Below, one piece after another: positions 1-7,272 of a DNA stretch of 64,000 nucleotides; position 1 is the stretch's first letter; each line of letters opens with the position of its first letter. Origin of the DNA: an uncultured Muribaculaceae bacterium (GTDB lineage Bacteria; Bacteroidota; Bacteroidia; Bacteroidales; Muribaculaceae); the NCBI GenBank assembly GCA_910579675.1, contig CAJTUF010000007.1:1-64000 (forward strand), given 5' to 3'. The notes below the pieces were generated by a model. The model was not told where the DNA came from and searched no databases. It saw nothing but the letters and a program-made list of their open reading frames with translations. Both the position numbers and the translations under genes were made by a program.

Positions 1-389
1 ACCACAACATCGGGATTGTCGTTTACCCCAAGCGTTGAACCCTCGTGTCCGGGTTGACCACCCGGCTTTTTGCCCGTAGGCTTGCGAAGCGATTTGGTGC
101 GACGTATTATCTCGTCCTTCAGTTTCTCCTTTGAAGGTGGCGTACTGCTGTTCCCGGAGTTCTTTGGTGGCTCCTCATACTTGGCAAGACGCTTACGGAG
201 TTCCTCTTTCTCTTTACGCTCTTTTTTAAGCATCATTTTCAAGTCGCGGATCTCCTTTAGTTGGCCTTGTGAGGTGCGGTTAATCTGGCATATGGTCGCG
301 TGTTGGGAATCGATAGTTTTCTGCATCGATTCTATCTGTTTCGCAAGTGACGAAATCGCCTTAGATATGTCTGTAACCGTTTGTTTCAC
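1..389 (-). CDS. IS66 family transposase, N-terminal part (cut by window edge)
   Basis: Minus-strand translation gives an N-terminal coiled-coil rich in Lys and Glu, then PPKNSGNSSTPPSKE and the Arg-Lys-rich RRTKSLRKPTGKKPGGQPGH. That is the hallmark N-terminal arrangement of IS66 TnpC (leucine-zipper-like segment, NSS.PPS motif, KPGGQPGH zinc-finger approach). The catalytic DDE domain would lie beyond position 1. The start is uncertain. I give the GTG at 389, but it sits only about 2-3 bases after the predicted transcription start of the promoter at 395-426, so either the message is almost leaderless or translation starts at a later codon such as the ATG near 326. Transposes the element by cut or copy mechanisms typical of DDE enzymes. 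Confidence 0.85.
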   Translation of the reverse strand, partial: MKQTVTDISKAISSLAKQIESMQKTIDSQHATICQINRTSQGQLKEIRDLKMMLKKERKEKEELRKRLAKYEEPPKNSGNSSTPPSKEKLKDEIIRRTKSLRKPTGKKPGGQPGHEGSTLGVNDNPDVV

Positions 390-394
390 AGATA

Positions 395-426
395 CAAAGA
401 TACGAATTTTATTTGAGATGACCAAA
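395..426 (-). promoter_or_regulatory. Promoter of the IS66 transposase
   Basis: On the minus strand there is TTTG (423-426), a 20-base spacer and TATCTTTG (395-402), an exact match to the Bacteroidetes -33/-7 consensus TTTG-N20-TAnnTTTG. Transcription would start near 391, immediately before the GTG at 389. Confidence 0.6.
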
Positions 427-552
427 TAAAATTACATCTTTTTTTATCTGAATTTCAAGGCTTTATAAAATGTATTTTAGAGTATTGAGAGGTCGTTGTC
501 TGACCCTGTCGGTAATAGTTTCAGTTTCCGCATCAGTGTATCCGCTGAATAG

Positions 553-1215
553 TTACACATGCTCGGACGAAGGCTTAATATATGTGAACGAATCGGCGAC
601 ACGCCCTTTCATTTCGGGCTGATTTCCTTTCAAGGCAAGTATATAGTCGGCTCCGCGCTCGATTATTACCTTGGCAATCTCCTTTTGACAACCCATCGCG
701 TCAATGGTGACGATGCAGCCCTTCAGTTCCAGAATACGCAGCAGTTTCGGTATGGCGGTTATCTCGTTACTCTTTCCTGCAACCTTTTCCTGACCCAACA
801 GGAGATTGTTGGCAGAAGCCCACGCGCTGACAAGATGGGTGTAAGTTCCGGTTCCGTCATCGCTGCTTCCGCGCATACATTTTCCGTCGATGGCAACTAC
901 TTCACCATCGGTCAGCTCTGCGATGCTCTTGGTCCATGCAACAAAAGAATCGTTCAATTCCTTGGGGTCTAACGAGCTGATTACCCGATTGAAAGTATCA
1001 TGAGACGGAATCCCATTAGGAAGATACAGAAAGCGTTCGAGCCAATCAACCTTGGCATTGCCGTAGTCCTCTATCTCGTTCCACGACTCAGCGCCGCAGA
1101 TGACTGCGCAAAGGGAGATGAAAAGGATGGATTCGAGGCTATGTTTCTGTGTGCGTTCTACACGTGGGTCGGTTACCGACGAAAAAAAATCTATGGCTGA
1201 TGTGGTCTTTGTCAT
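553..1215 (-). pseudogene. ISAs1-family transposase, C-terminally truncated
   Basis: The 220-residue product matches the ISAs1 (H-repeat-associated) transposase family: N-terminal DDE_Tnp_1-associated region (FFSSVTDPRVERTQKHSLESIL), then the first catalytic Asp in VVAIDGKCMRG (D110) and the second in IVTIDAMGCQ (D172), followed by YILALKGNQ. Family members are about 370 residues, so roughly 150 residues including the third catalytic acid (Glu) are missing and the product cannot be active. The frame ends in GTG TAA, and that TAA lies within the GTAA that begins the neighbouring IS66 element, so the stop appears to be supplied by the insertion. The start is the ATG at 1215, downstream of the element's own terminal repeat at 1273-1287. 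Confidence 0.85.
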
Positions 1216-1272
1216 ACTATATTAACGGCTGAAACCACTTAATAGTAGTAATCATCCGTTAAGTTTATTTAA

Positions 1273-1287
1273 GATGCGTCAGCCCTG
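1273..1287 (-). repeat. Left terminal inverted repeat of the ISAs1-family element
   Basis: Read on the minus strand, this is CAGGGCTGACGCATC, beginning with the CAGGGC that is usual for ISAs1-family termini. It lies 58 bases upstream of the truncated transposase. No matching right end is present between the transposase and the window edge, consistent with interruption by the IS66 element. Confidence 0.6.
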
Positions 1288-1330
1288 TATATTTTTTTTA
1301 CGAGTGTATATGAATTGATGATAATCAACA

Positions 1331-1368
1331 AAAACGGAGTGTAGCCGATCGAGCTACACTCCGTTTTT
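1331..1368 (-). terminator. Rho-independent terminator of dnaK
   Basis: ACGGAGTGTAG and CTACACTCCGT form an 11-base-pair perfect stem around a short loop, with a run of A on the left flank and a run of T on the right, so it can act in both directions. It begins 29 bases after the dnaK stop codon. Confidence 0.85.
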
Positions 1369-1397
1369 ATGGATTGGTATGTTTTTGGGTTGAAGTG

Positions 1398-3320
1398 TTA
1401 CTTCACTTCCTCAAAGTCTACGTCGGTCACATCATCGTGGGGCGATGCGCCGCCGGGGTTGTTGCCTGCGCCTGGTTGGGCACCTGCACCGGGGTTAGCT
1501 CCCTGCTGGGCCTGAGCCTGAGCGTTGAGAATCTCCTGCTGGGCAGCGCCGAAGGCATTTTCGATGGCCTTGGTGGCAGCGTCGATGCCGGCGAGATCCT
1601 GAGCCTTGTGGGCCTCCTTGAGCTGCTGGAGTGCGGTCTCGATAGGAGCCTTCTTGTCGGCAGGAATCTTGTCGCCGAGCTCGTTGAGCTGCTTTTCGGT
1701 CTGGAAGATGAGAGTGTCGGCGTGGTTGAGCTTTTCGGCGCGCTCTTTTTCCTTGGCGTCGGCGGCGGCGTTGGCTGCAGCTTCGTCCTTCATGCGCTTG
1801 ATTTCGGCGTCGGTCAAGCCGCTCGATGCTTCGATACGGATGCTCTGTTCCTTGCCGGTTGCCTTATCCTTGGCCGATACGTTGAGGATACCGTTGGCGT
1901 CGATCTCAAAAGTAACCTCGATCTGAGGTATGCCACGGGGTGCGGGAGCGATGCCGTCGAGGTGGAACTTGCCGAGGGTCTTGTCGTCCTTTGCCATGGG
2001 GCGTTCGCCCTGAAGCACATGGATCTCAACCGAAGGCTGATTGTCGGCGGCGGTGGAGAATGTCTCGCTCTTGCGGGTAGGAATGGTTGTGTTGGCTTCG
2101 ATGAGCTTAGTCATGACACCGCCGAGGGTCTCGATGCCTACCGACAGAGGCACAACGTCGAGGAGCTGGATGTCCTTGTTGATGTCGCCCGAAAGCACGG
2201 CGCCCTGGATGGCGGCACCTACGGCAACTACTTCATCGGGATTTACGCCCTTTGAGGGAGCCTTGCCGAAGAACTTCTCTACTACGGCCTGGATGGCGGG
2301 GATACGGGTGGAGCCACCTACGAGAATCACCTCGTCGATGTCGCTCTTGTTGAGGCCAGCATCTTTAAGAGCCTGTTCGCAAGGCTTGATGGTGGCCTGG
2401 ATCAGATTGTCGGCGAGCTGCTCAAACTGAGCGCGGGTAAGGGTCTTTACAAGGTGCTTGGGGCCCGAAGCGGTGGCAGTGATGTAGGGGAGGTTGATCT
2501 CGGTCGAAGTGGTCGAGGAGAGTTCGATCTTGGCCTTCTCGGCAGCCTCTTTCAGGCGCTGAAGAGCCATAGGATCCTTGCGGAGGTCAACACCTTCCTC
2601 TTTCTCAAACTCGTTGGCGAGCCAGTCAATGATCACATGGTCGAAGTCGTCACCGCCGAGGTGGGTATCACCGTTGGTGCTCTTTACCTCGAACACGCCG
2701 TCGCCGAGCTCGAGAATCGAGATATCAAAAGTACCGCCACCGAGGTCGAATACGGCGATTTTCTGATCCTTATCGGTCTTGTCGAGGCCATAAGCCAGAG
2801 CAGCTGCGGTAGGCTCGTTGACGATACGGCGCACTTTAAGGCCGGCGATCTCACCGGCTTCCTTGGTGGCCTGACGCTGGGCGTCGTTGAAGTATGCGGG
2901 GACGGTGATCACGGCTTCGCTCACGCCCTGACCGAGGTAATCTTCGGCGGTCTTCTTCATCTTCTGAAGAATCATGGCCGAGATTTCCTGAGGAGTGTAT
3001 TCGCGGCCGTCGATGTCGACACGCGGAGTATTGTTGTCGGCGCGGTCAACCTTGTAAGGTACGCGCGAGATTTCGTTTTGAACCTGATCGTAGGTTTCAC
3101 CCATGAAGCGCTTGATGGAGGAGATGGTGCGCTTAGGGTTGGTGATGGCCTGACGCTTGGCGGGGTCGCCCACCTTACGCTCGCCGCCATCGACGAATGC
3201 AACTATAGAGGGGGTAGTGTTACGGCCTTCGCTGTTGGGGATAACAACGGGGTCATTGCCCTCGAGGACGGAGACGCAGGAGTTGGTAGTTCCTAAGTCG
3301 ATGCCTATTATTTTACCCAT
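1398..3320 (-). CDS. dnaK: Molecular chaperone DnaK (Hsp70)
   Basis: This 640-residue protein is a full-length Hsp70. The ATPase domain is unmistakable: GIDLGTTNSCV (phosphate loop, residues 5-15), PTAAALAYG, DLGGGTFDISIL and GGSTRIPAIQ. The substrate-binding domain includes DVVPLSVGIETLGGVMTKLI, and the helical lid ends in a Gly-, Ala- and Pro-rich tail closing with DVDFEEVK, the conserved DnaK C-terminus. It refolds client proteins in the cytoplasm with DnaJ and GrpE, neither of which is nearby, so it is a stand-alone transcription unit ending at the terminator at 1331-1368. The 417-base upstream gap holds a TGACA-TTT-TGTCA palindrome (3512-3524) that could be a stress-regulatory site. Confidence 0.98.
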   Translation of the reverse strand: MGKIIGIDLGTTNSCVSVLEGNDPVVIPNSEGRNTTPSIVAFVDGGERKVGDPAKRQAITNPKRTISSIKRFMGETYDQVQNEISRVPYKVDRADNNTPRVDIDGREYTPQEISAMILQKMKKTAEDYLGQGVSEAVITVPAYFNDAQRQATKEAGEIAGLKVRRIVNEPTAAALAYGLDKTDKDQKIAVFDLGGGTFDISILELGDGVFEVKSTNGDTHLGGDDFDHVIIDWLANEFEKEEGVDLRKDPMALQRLKEAAEKAKIELSSTTSTEINLPYITATASGPKHLVKTLTRAQFEQLADNLIQATIKPCEQALKDAGLNKSDIDEVILVGGSTRIPAIQAVVEKFFGKAPSKGVNPDEVVAVGAAIQGAVLSGDINKDIQLLDVVPLSVGIETLGGVMTKLIEANTTIPTRKSETFSTAADNQPSVEIHVLQGERPMAKDDKTLGKFHLDGIAPAPRGIPQIEVTFEIDANGILNVSAKDKATGKEQSIRIEASSGLTDAEIKRMKDEAAANAAADAKEKERAEKLNHADTLIFQTEKQLNELGDKIPADKKAPIETALQQLKEAHKAQDLAGIDAATKAIENAFGAAQQEILNAQAQAQQGANPGAGAQPGAGNNPGGASPHDDVTDVDFEEVK

Positions 3321-3511
3321 AATGAATAAGTTTTAGTATTGTTTCTTGAATTTTCGATTATTATGATTGCGGGCTCTCCGTATCGTCGCTACGATGCGCT
3401 TTCTGAGCCTCGCTTCAGTGTAGAAACAAATATTATGCCAAAAAGGTTGTGTGGGTGGCATGGGCTACATAGTCAATTATTTAAGTTGTGTAAGTGGCTT
3501 CGTGCGACGAC

Positions 3512-3524
3512 TGACATTTTGTCA
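3512..3524. promoter_or_regulatory. Palindrome TGACA-TTT-TGTCA upstream of dnaK
   Basis: Perfect 5-base arms with a 3-base centre. Partial extension outward is possible (GAC on the left, CGTC on the right with one extra base). It sits 191 bases upstream of the dnaK start and 119 bases upstream of the mce -7 box. A role as an operator is inference from symmetry and position only. Confidence 0.3.
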
Positions 3525-3642
3525 CGTCTCAAGACATGGCTGTCGCTGCGGGGTGTCGGGTATGGTAGGCCCTATATGGGTTGTGTGATCTGGTCAGCCG
3601 GCTCTTTTTTTAATAAAAAGAGGCGTATTATTAAAAAATTGC

Positions 3643-3650
3643 TAATTTTG
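3643..3650 (+). promoter_or_regulatory. -7 box of the mce-mmd operon promoter
   Basis: TAATTTTG is an exact TAnnTTTG match about 88 bases upstream of the mce start codon. No clear TTTG is seen at the expected -33 position, where the sequence is A-rich. Confidence 0.5.
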
Positions 3651-3737
3651 CAACTGAATTGGGGGATTGCCTTCACGATGCAGCCCCGACAATTCGACTG
3701 AAATCAGGTAAACTAAAAAACCAATCATAGAAAAGTT

Positions 3738-4160
3738 ATGAACATTTCCCACATCGAGCACGTCGGAATCGCCGTGCCCTCTCTTGAAGAGGCAATACCC
3801 TTTTACGAGAACATTCTTGGACTCAAGTGTTTCGCCATTGAAGAGGTGGCCGATCAGAAGGTGCGCACTGCCTTCTTTCAGGTAGGACAGACCAAGATCG
3901 AGCTCCTTGAAGCCACTGCTCCCGAAAGCGCCATCGCCAAGTTTATCGAGAAAAACGGCGGTCGCGGCGGTATCCAGCACATCGCATTTGCCATGGCCGA
4001 CGGTGTTGCCAACGCTCTTGCCGAAGCAGAGGAGAAGGGCTGCAAGCTCATCGACAAGGAGCCACGCCGCGGTGCTGAGGGTCTCAACATCGCATTCCTC
4101 CACCCGAAGTCGACTTGCGGTGCTCTCGTTGAGCTCTGTGAGGATCCCAAGAAGATGTGA
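3738..4160 (+). CDS. mce: Methylmalonyl-CoA epimerase
   Basis: The 140-residue protein is a vicinal-oxygen-chelate metalloenzyme of the TIGR03081 type. It opens with HIEHVGIAVPSLEEAIPFYENILG, where the His in EHVGIAV is a metal ligand; a second His lies in IQHIAFAM and the Glu ligand in ALVELCE near the C-terminus. It interconverts (S)- and (R)-methylmalonyl-CoA in the cytoplasm. It is the first gene of an operon with the decarboxylase subunits, so it delivers the isomer produced by the mutase (encoded elsewhere) to the sodium pump. Length and motifs are those of the family with nothing missing. Confidence 0.97.
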   Translation: MNISHIEHVGIAVPSLEEAIPFYENILGLKCFAIEEVADQKVRTAFFQVGQTKIELLEATAPESAIAKFIEKNGGRGGIQHIAFAMADGVANALAEAEEKGCKLIDKEPRRGAEGLNIAFLHPKSTCGALVELCEDPKKM

Positions 4161-4262
4161 ACGGATATTCCCAATCGGCATCTTCCTTCATCATCACCTC
4201 CTCCTCGACACAACACCAAATCAAAGATTGACACAATCACTCCACTCACTACAAAATAAGAA

Positions 4263-5816
4263 ATGAGCAACCAACTTGCCAAGGTGCAGGAGCTTATTGC
4301 CCTCCGCAATGAAGCTCGCCTCGGTGGCGGCGAAAAGGCCATCCAGAAACAACACGAGCGCGGCAAATACACTGCCCGCGAGCGTATAGCCCAACTCCTC
4401 GACGAAGGCTCTTTCGAGGAAATAGACATGTTTGTACGCCACCGCTGCTACAACTTCGGTCAGGAAAAGAAGAGCTTCCTCGGCGACGGCGTTGTGACCG
4501 GCTACGGCACCATCGAAGGCCGTCTGGTCTACGTCTTTGCCCAGGACTTCACTGTGTTCGGCGGTTCGCTGTCGGAAACCATGGCCCAGAAGATCTGCAA
4601 GATCATGGATATGGCCATGAAGATGGGTGCCCCCGTCATCGGTCTCAACGACTCGGGTGGCGCACGCATTCAGGAAGGCATCAACGCCCTCTCGGGCTAT
4701 GCTGAGATTTTCCAGCGCAATATCCTTGCCTCGGGTGTGATTCCCCAGATATCGGGTATCCTCGGTCCGTGTGCCGGCGGCGCCGTCTACAGCCCCGCAC
4801 TCACCGACTTCACCATCATGACCAAGGGCATCAGCTATATGTTCCTCACCGGTCCGAAGGTAGTCAAGACCGTTACGGGCGAGGACGTGAGCCAGGAAGA
4901 TCTCGGTGGCGCAGGTGTACACTCCACCAAGAGCGGCGTGTGTCATTTCGCTGCCGAAGATGGAGAGGAGACCCTCTCGATCATCCGCAAGCTCATGAGC
5001 TTCATCCCCCAGAACAATCTCGAGGAGGCTCCACTGGTGGAGTGCAACGATCCTATCGACCGTCTGGAAGATTCGCTCAACGAGATTATCCCCGACGCTG
5101 CCAACAAGCCCTACGACATGTATGAGGTGATCGGCGCTATCATCGATAATGGCGAGTTCCTCGAAGTGCAGCGCGACTATGCCAAGAATATCATCATCGG
5201 CTTTGCCCGCTTCAACGGTCAGAGTGTGGGTATTGTGGCCAACCAGCCCAAATATCTCGCCGGAGTACTCGACAGCAATGCCTCGCGCAAGGCAGCCCGC
5301 TTCGTGCGTTTCTGCGATGCCTTCAACATTCCTCTGGTAACTCTCGTCGACGTGCCCGGCTTCCTTCCTGGCACCGGTCAGGAATATAACGGTGTGATCC
5401 TCCACGGCGCCAAGCTGCTCTATGCCTATGGCGAGGCTACCGTGCCCAAGGTAACCGTTACACTCCGCAAGAGCTACGGCGGCAGCCACATCGTGATGAG
5501 CTGCAAGCAGCTCCGAGGCGACATGAACTATGCATGGCCCACTGCTGAAATCGCTGTTATGGGTGGCGCCGGCGCTGTTGAGGTGCTCTATGCCAAGGAA
5601 GCCAAGGCGTCTGACGATCCTGCCAAGGTGCTCAAGGAGAAGGAGGAGGAATACAACAAGCTCTTCTGCAATCCCTACAATGCAGCCCGCTACGGCTATA
5701 TCGACGATGTGATCGAGCCGCGCAACACCCGTTTCCGTGTGATCCGCGCCCTTCAGCAGCTCGCCACCAAGAAGGTGGTCAATCCTGCCAAGAAGCATGG
5801 CAACATACCTCTGTAA
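4263..5816 (+). CDS. mmdA: Methylmalonyl-CoA decarboxylase alpha subunit (carboxyltransferase)
   Basis: The 517-residue protein has the paired crotonase-like folds of the biotin-dependent carboxyltransferase family. The N-terminal half contains the acyl-CoA site region SGGARIQEGINALSGYAEIF; the C-terminal half has SYGGSHIVMSCKQLRGD and PTAEIAVMGGAGAVEVLY. The same family includes propionyl-CoA carboxylase beta. Context decides the role: it is followed by an OadG-like subunit, a biotin carrier and the membrane beta subunit, which together form a sodium-translocating methylmalonyl-CoA decarboxylase. This subunit moves the carboxyl group from methylmalonyl-CoA to biotin and releases propionyl-CoA. 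It lies 102 bases after mce. Confidence 0.96.
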   Translation: MSNQLAKVQELIALRNEARLGGGEKAIQKQHERGKYTARERIAQLLDEGSFEEIDMFVRHRCYNFGQEKKSFLGDGVVTGYGTIEGRLVYVFAQDFTVFGGSLSETMAQKICKIMDMAMKMGAPVIGLNDSGGARIQEGINALSGYAEIFQRNILASGVIPQISGILGPCAGGAVYSPALTDFTIMTKGISYMFLTGPKVVKTVTGEDVSQEDLGGAGVHSTKSGVCHFAAEDGEETLSIIRKLMSFIPQNNLEEAPLVECNDPIDRLEDSLNEIIPDAANKPYDMYEVIGAIIDNGEFLEVQRDYAKNIIIGFARFNGQSVGIVANQPKYLAGVLDSNASRKAARFVRFCDAFNIPLVTLVDVPGFLPGTGQEYNGVILHGAKLLYAYGEATVPKVTVTLRKSYGGSHIVMSCKQLRGDMNYAWPTAEIAVMGGAGAVEVLYAKEAKASDDPAKVLKEKEEEYNKLFCNPYNAARYGYIDDVIEPRNTRFRVIRALQQLATKKVVNPAKKHGNIPL

Positions 5817-5856
5817 TCAATAGCCTTACCCTTCCGATAATCCCCATCATTCAAGC

Positions 5857-6768
5857 ATGAAAAAAATAATCCTGCTACTCATGGCGGCGCTCGTAGGCGG
5901 AAGCCTCTCGCTTTCGGCCCAGGCCCGCCGTGCGCTGAAAATCAACGAGGTGATGGTGGAAAACACCACCAACTTCGTCGACGACTTCGGTCAGCGCCAC
6001 GGTTGGATAGAGCTGTTTAACGCTGCCCATGCCCCCCTTGAGATCTCGAGTGTGTACATCACCGACGATCCCTCCAACCCTACCAAGTATCCCGTGCCTT
6101 TGGGCGATGTCAATACCAAGATGCCCAAGCGTCAGCATGTGGTGTTCTGGGCCGATGGCAATCCCTCGCATGGAACCTTCCATCTCAATTTCAAGCTTAC
6201 TCCCGGCAAGGACAACTGGATCGGCATCTATGAGGCCGACGGCCAGACCCTTATCGACTCTGTGACAGTGCCCGCTTCGCTGGCAGCTAACCAGACTTAC
6301 GCCCGCAAGGCCGATGGCGAAGGCGAGGGTGTGGAAGCCTGGGAGGTGCGCAACGACGAAGGCGATCTTTATGTCACTCCGAGCTCCAACAACATTATCC
6401 GCGACACCAATAATAAGGTGGATATGTTTCGCGAGAACGACGAGAACGGCGTTGCCATGGCCATCATGGCTATGGCCATCGTGTTTTCGGCTCTCCTTGT
6501 GCTCGCCATATGCTTCTATATCATAAGCAAGATCGGCGCCCGCAAGATGCGCCAGAGCAAGGCTGAGGCCCAGGGTATCGACACTACTGTAGAGGATCAT
6601 CCCGAGCATGACTCGGGCGAGGAGATCGCCGCCATAGTCATGGCGCTCCACCAGCATCTCGATGCCCATGACAATGAGAGCACTATCCTCACCATCAACA
6701 AAGTAAAGCGCGCCTACTCGCCCTGGAGCTCCAAGATCTACAGCCTCCGCGAATTGCCCCGCCGCTGA
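5857..6768 (+). CDS. OadG-family decarboxylase subunit with N-terminal lamin-tail domain
   Basis: The 303-residue protein has a signal peptide (1-22), then an immunoglobulin-like lamin-tail domain (about 26-155) recognisable from LKINEVM, WIELFNAAHAPLEI, YITDDPSNPTKYPVP, a short FKLTPG segment and DSVTVPA. A single transmembrane helix follows (about 198-225, rich in Ala, Met and Ile). The cytoplasmic tail contains EIAAIVMALHQHL and AYSPWSSKIYSLRELP, typical of Bacteroidetes OadG-like subunits. Known OadG/MmdD proteins anchor the carboxyltransferase and biotin carrier to the membrane beta subunit. The lamin-tail domain would be periplasmic; its job is unknown. It lies between mmdA and the biotin carrier, which supports the assignment. 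Confidence 0.88.
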   Translation: MKKIILLLMAALVGGSLSLSAQARRALKINEVMVENTTNFVDDFGQRHGWIELFNAAHAPLEISSVYITDDPSNPTKYPVPLGDVNTKMPKRQHVVFWADGNPSHGTFHLNFKLTPGKDNWIGIYEADGQTLIDSVTVPASLAANQTYARKADGEGEGVEAWEVRNDEGDLYVTPSSNNIIRDTNNKVDMFRENDENGVAMAIMAMAIVFSALLVLAICFYIISKIGARKMRQSKAEAQGIDTTVEDHPEHDSGEEIAAIVMALHQHLDAHDNESTILTINKVKRAYSPWSSKIYSLRELPRR

Positions 6769-6804
6769 TTTTAACTAACCTCATCAAGCAATCACTTCGT
6801 AAAC

Positions 6805-7242
6805 ATGAAAGAATACAAGTATAAGATCAACGGCAACACATACAAGGTGGCTGTCGGCGACATCGAAAACAACATAGCTCAGGTGGAAGTCAACGGCACT
6901 CCCTACCGCGTGGAGCTCGACGAGCAGAAGGCTCCTGTCAAGATCGTAAGCAAGCCCCGTCCGTCGGCTGCTCCCCGCACTGAGAGCGGCGCGAAGGTTA
7001 TAGCCAAGCCCGCAGCCGCAGCTGCCGGTGCATATCAGGTAAAGGCTCCTCTGCCCGGTACCGTTGTGAGCATCGCAGTCAAAGTAGGCGACACCGTGGC
7101 TGCTTCCGACACTGTGGCAGTGCTCGAAGCCATGAAGATGGAAAATGCCATCCGCGCCGGCCGCGACGGCAAGGTTGCATCGATCAATGTATCGGCCGGC
7201 GACGCCGTGCTTGAAGGCACCGCCATCGTCACTCTCGAATAA
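6805..7242 (+). CDS. mmdC: Biotin carboxyl carrier subunit of methylmalonyl-CoA decarboxylase
   Basis: The 145-residue protein has an N-terminal segment typical of decarboxylase gamma chains, a Pro- and Ala-rich flexible linker (about 50-76), and a C-terminal biotinyl domain. The biotinylation motif EAMKMEN places biotin on K111. The domain is preceded by VKAPLPGTVVSI and closed by VLEGTAIVTLE, the standard fold landmarks. It carries the carboxyl group from the MmdA active site to the membrane beta subunit, where CO2 is released. It lies 36 bases after the OadG-like gene and 30 before mmdB, in one operon. Confidence 0.96.
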   Translation: MKEYKYKINGNTYKVAVGDIENNIAQVEVNGTPYRVELDEQKAPVKIVSKPRPSAAPRTESGAKVIAKPAAAAAGAYQVKAPLPGTVVSIAVKVGDTVAASDTVAVLEAMKMENAIRAGRDGKVASINVSAGDAVLEGTAIVTLE

Positions 7243-7272
7243 TCATCAGAATAACCACGCTAATTATCCGTT

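Larger units (their letters stand above)
1..556 (-). mobile_element. IS66-family element (ISBst12-like), partial
   Basis: The minus strand carries the start of an IS66-type transposase close behind a terminus-like sequence: reading the minus strand from position 556 gives GTAACTATTCAGC, and IS66 elements characteristically begin with GTAA. Only about 165 bases separate this end from the transposase start, so there is no room for tnpA or tnpB. Elements with a lone tnpC are the ISBst12 subgroup of IS66. The element continues past the left edge of the window. The exact end at 556 is inferred from the GTAA and from the abrupt loss of the neighbouring ISAs1 reading frame at the same point. Confidence 0.6.
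3321..3737. other. Divergent intergenic region between dnaK and mce
   Basis: No protein-coding gene is supported in these 417 bases; the one open frame across it has no recognisable product and poor composition. It must hold two divergent promoters. The plus-strand promoter is the TAATTTTG at 3643-3650. For dnaK only a near-match AATATTTG lies around 3427-3434 on the minus strand. A short palindrome at 3512-3524 lies between the two. Confidence 0.6.

Noticed and set aside
490..520. Apparent second ISAs1 end (CAGGGTCAGACA on the minus strand)
   Set aside because: It has the same orientation as the end at 1273-1287, not inverted, and lies inside the predicted IS66 element.
4221..5798. Long minus-strand open frame opposite mmdA
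   Set aside because: Shadow of a strongly coded gene on the other strand; the translation is His-rich and repetitive with no family resemblance.
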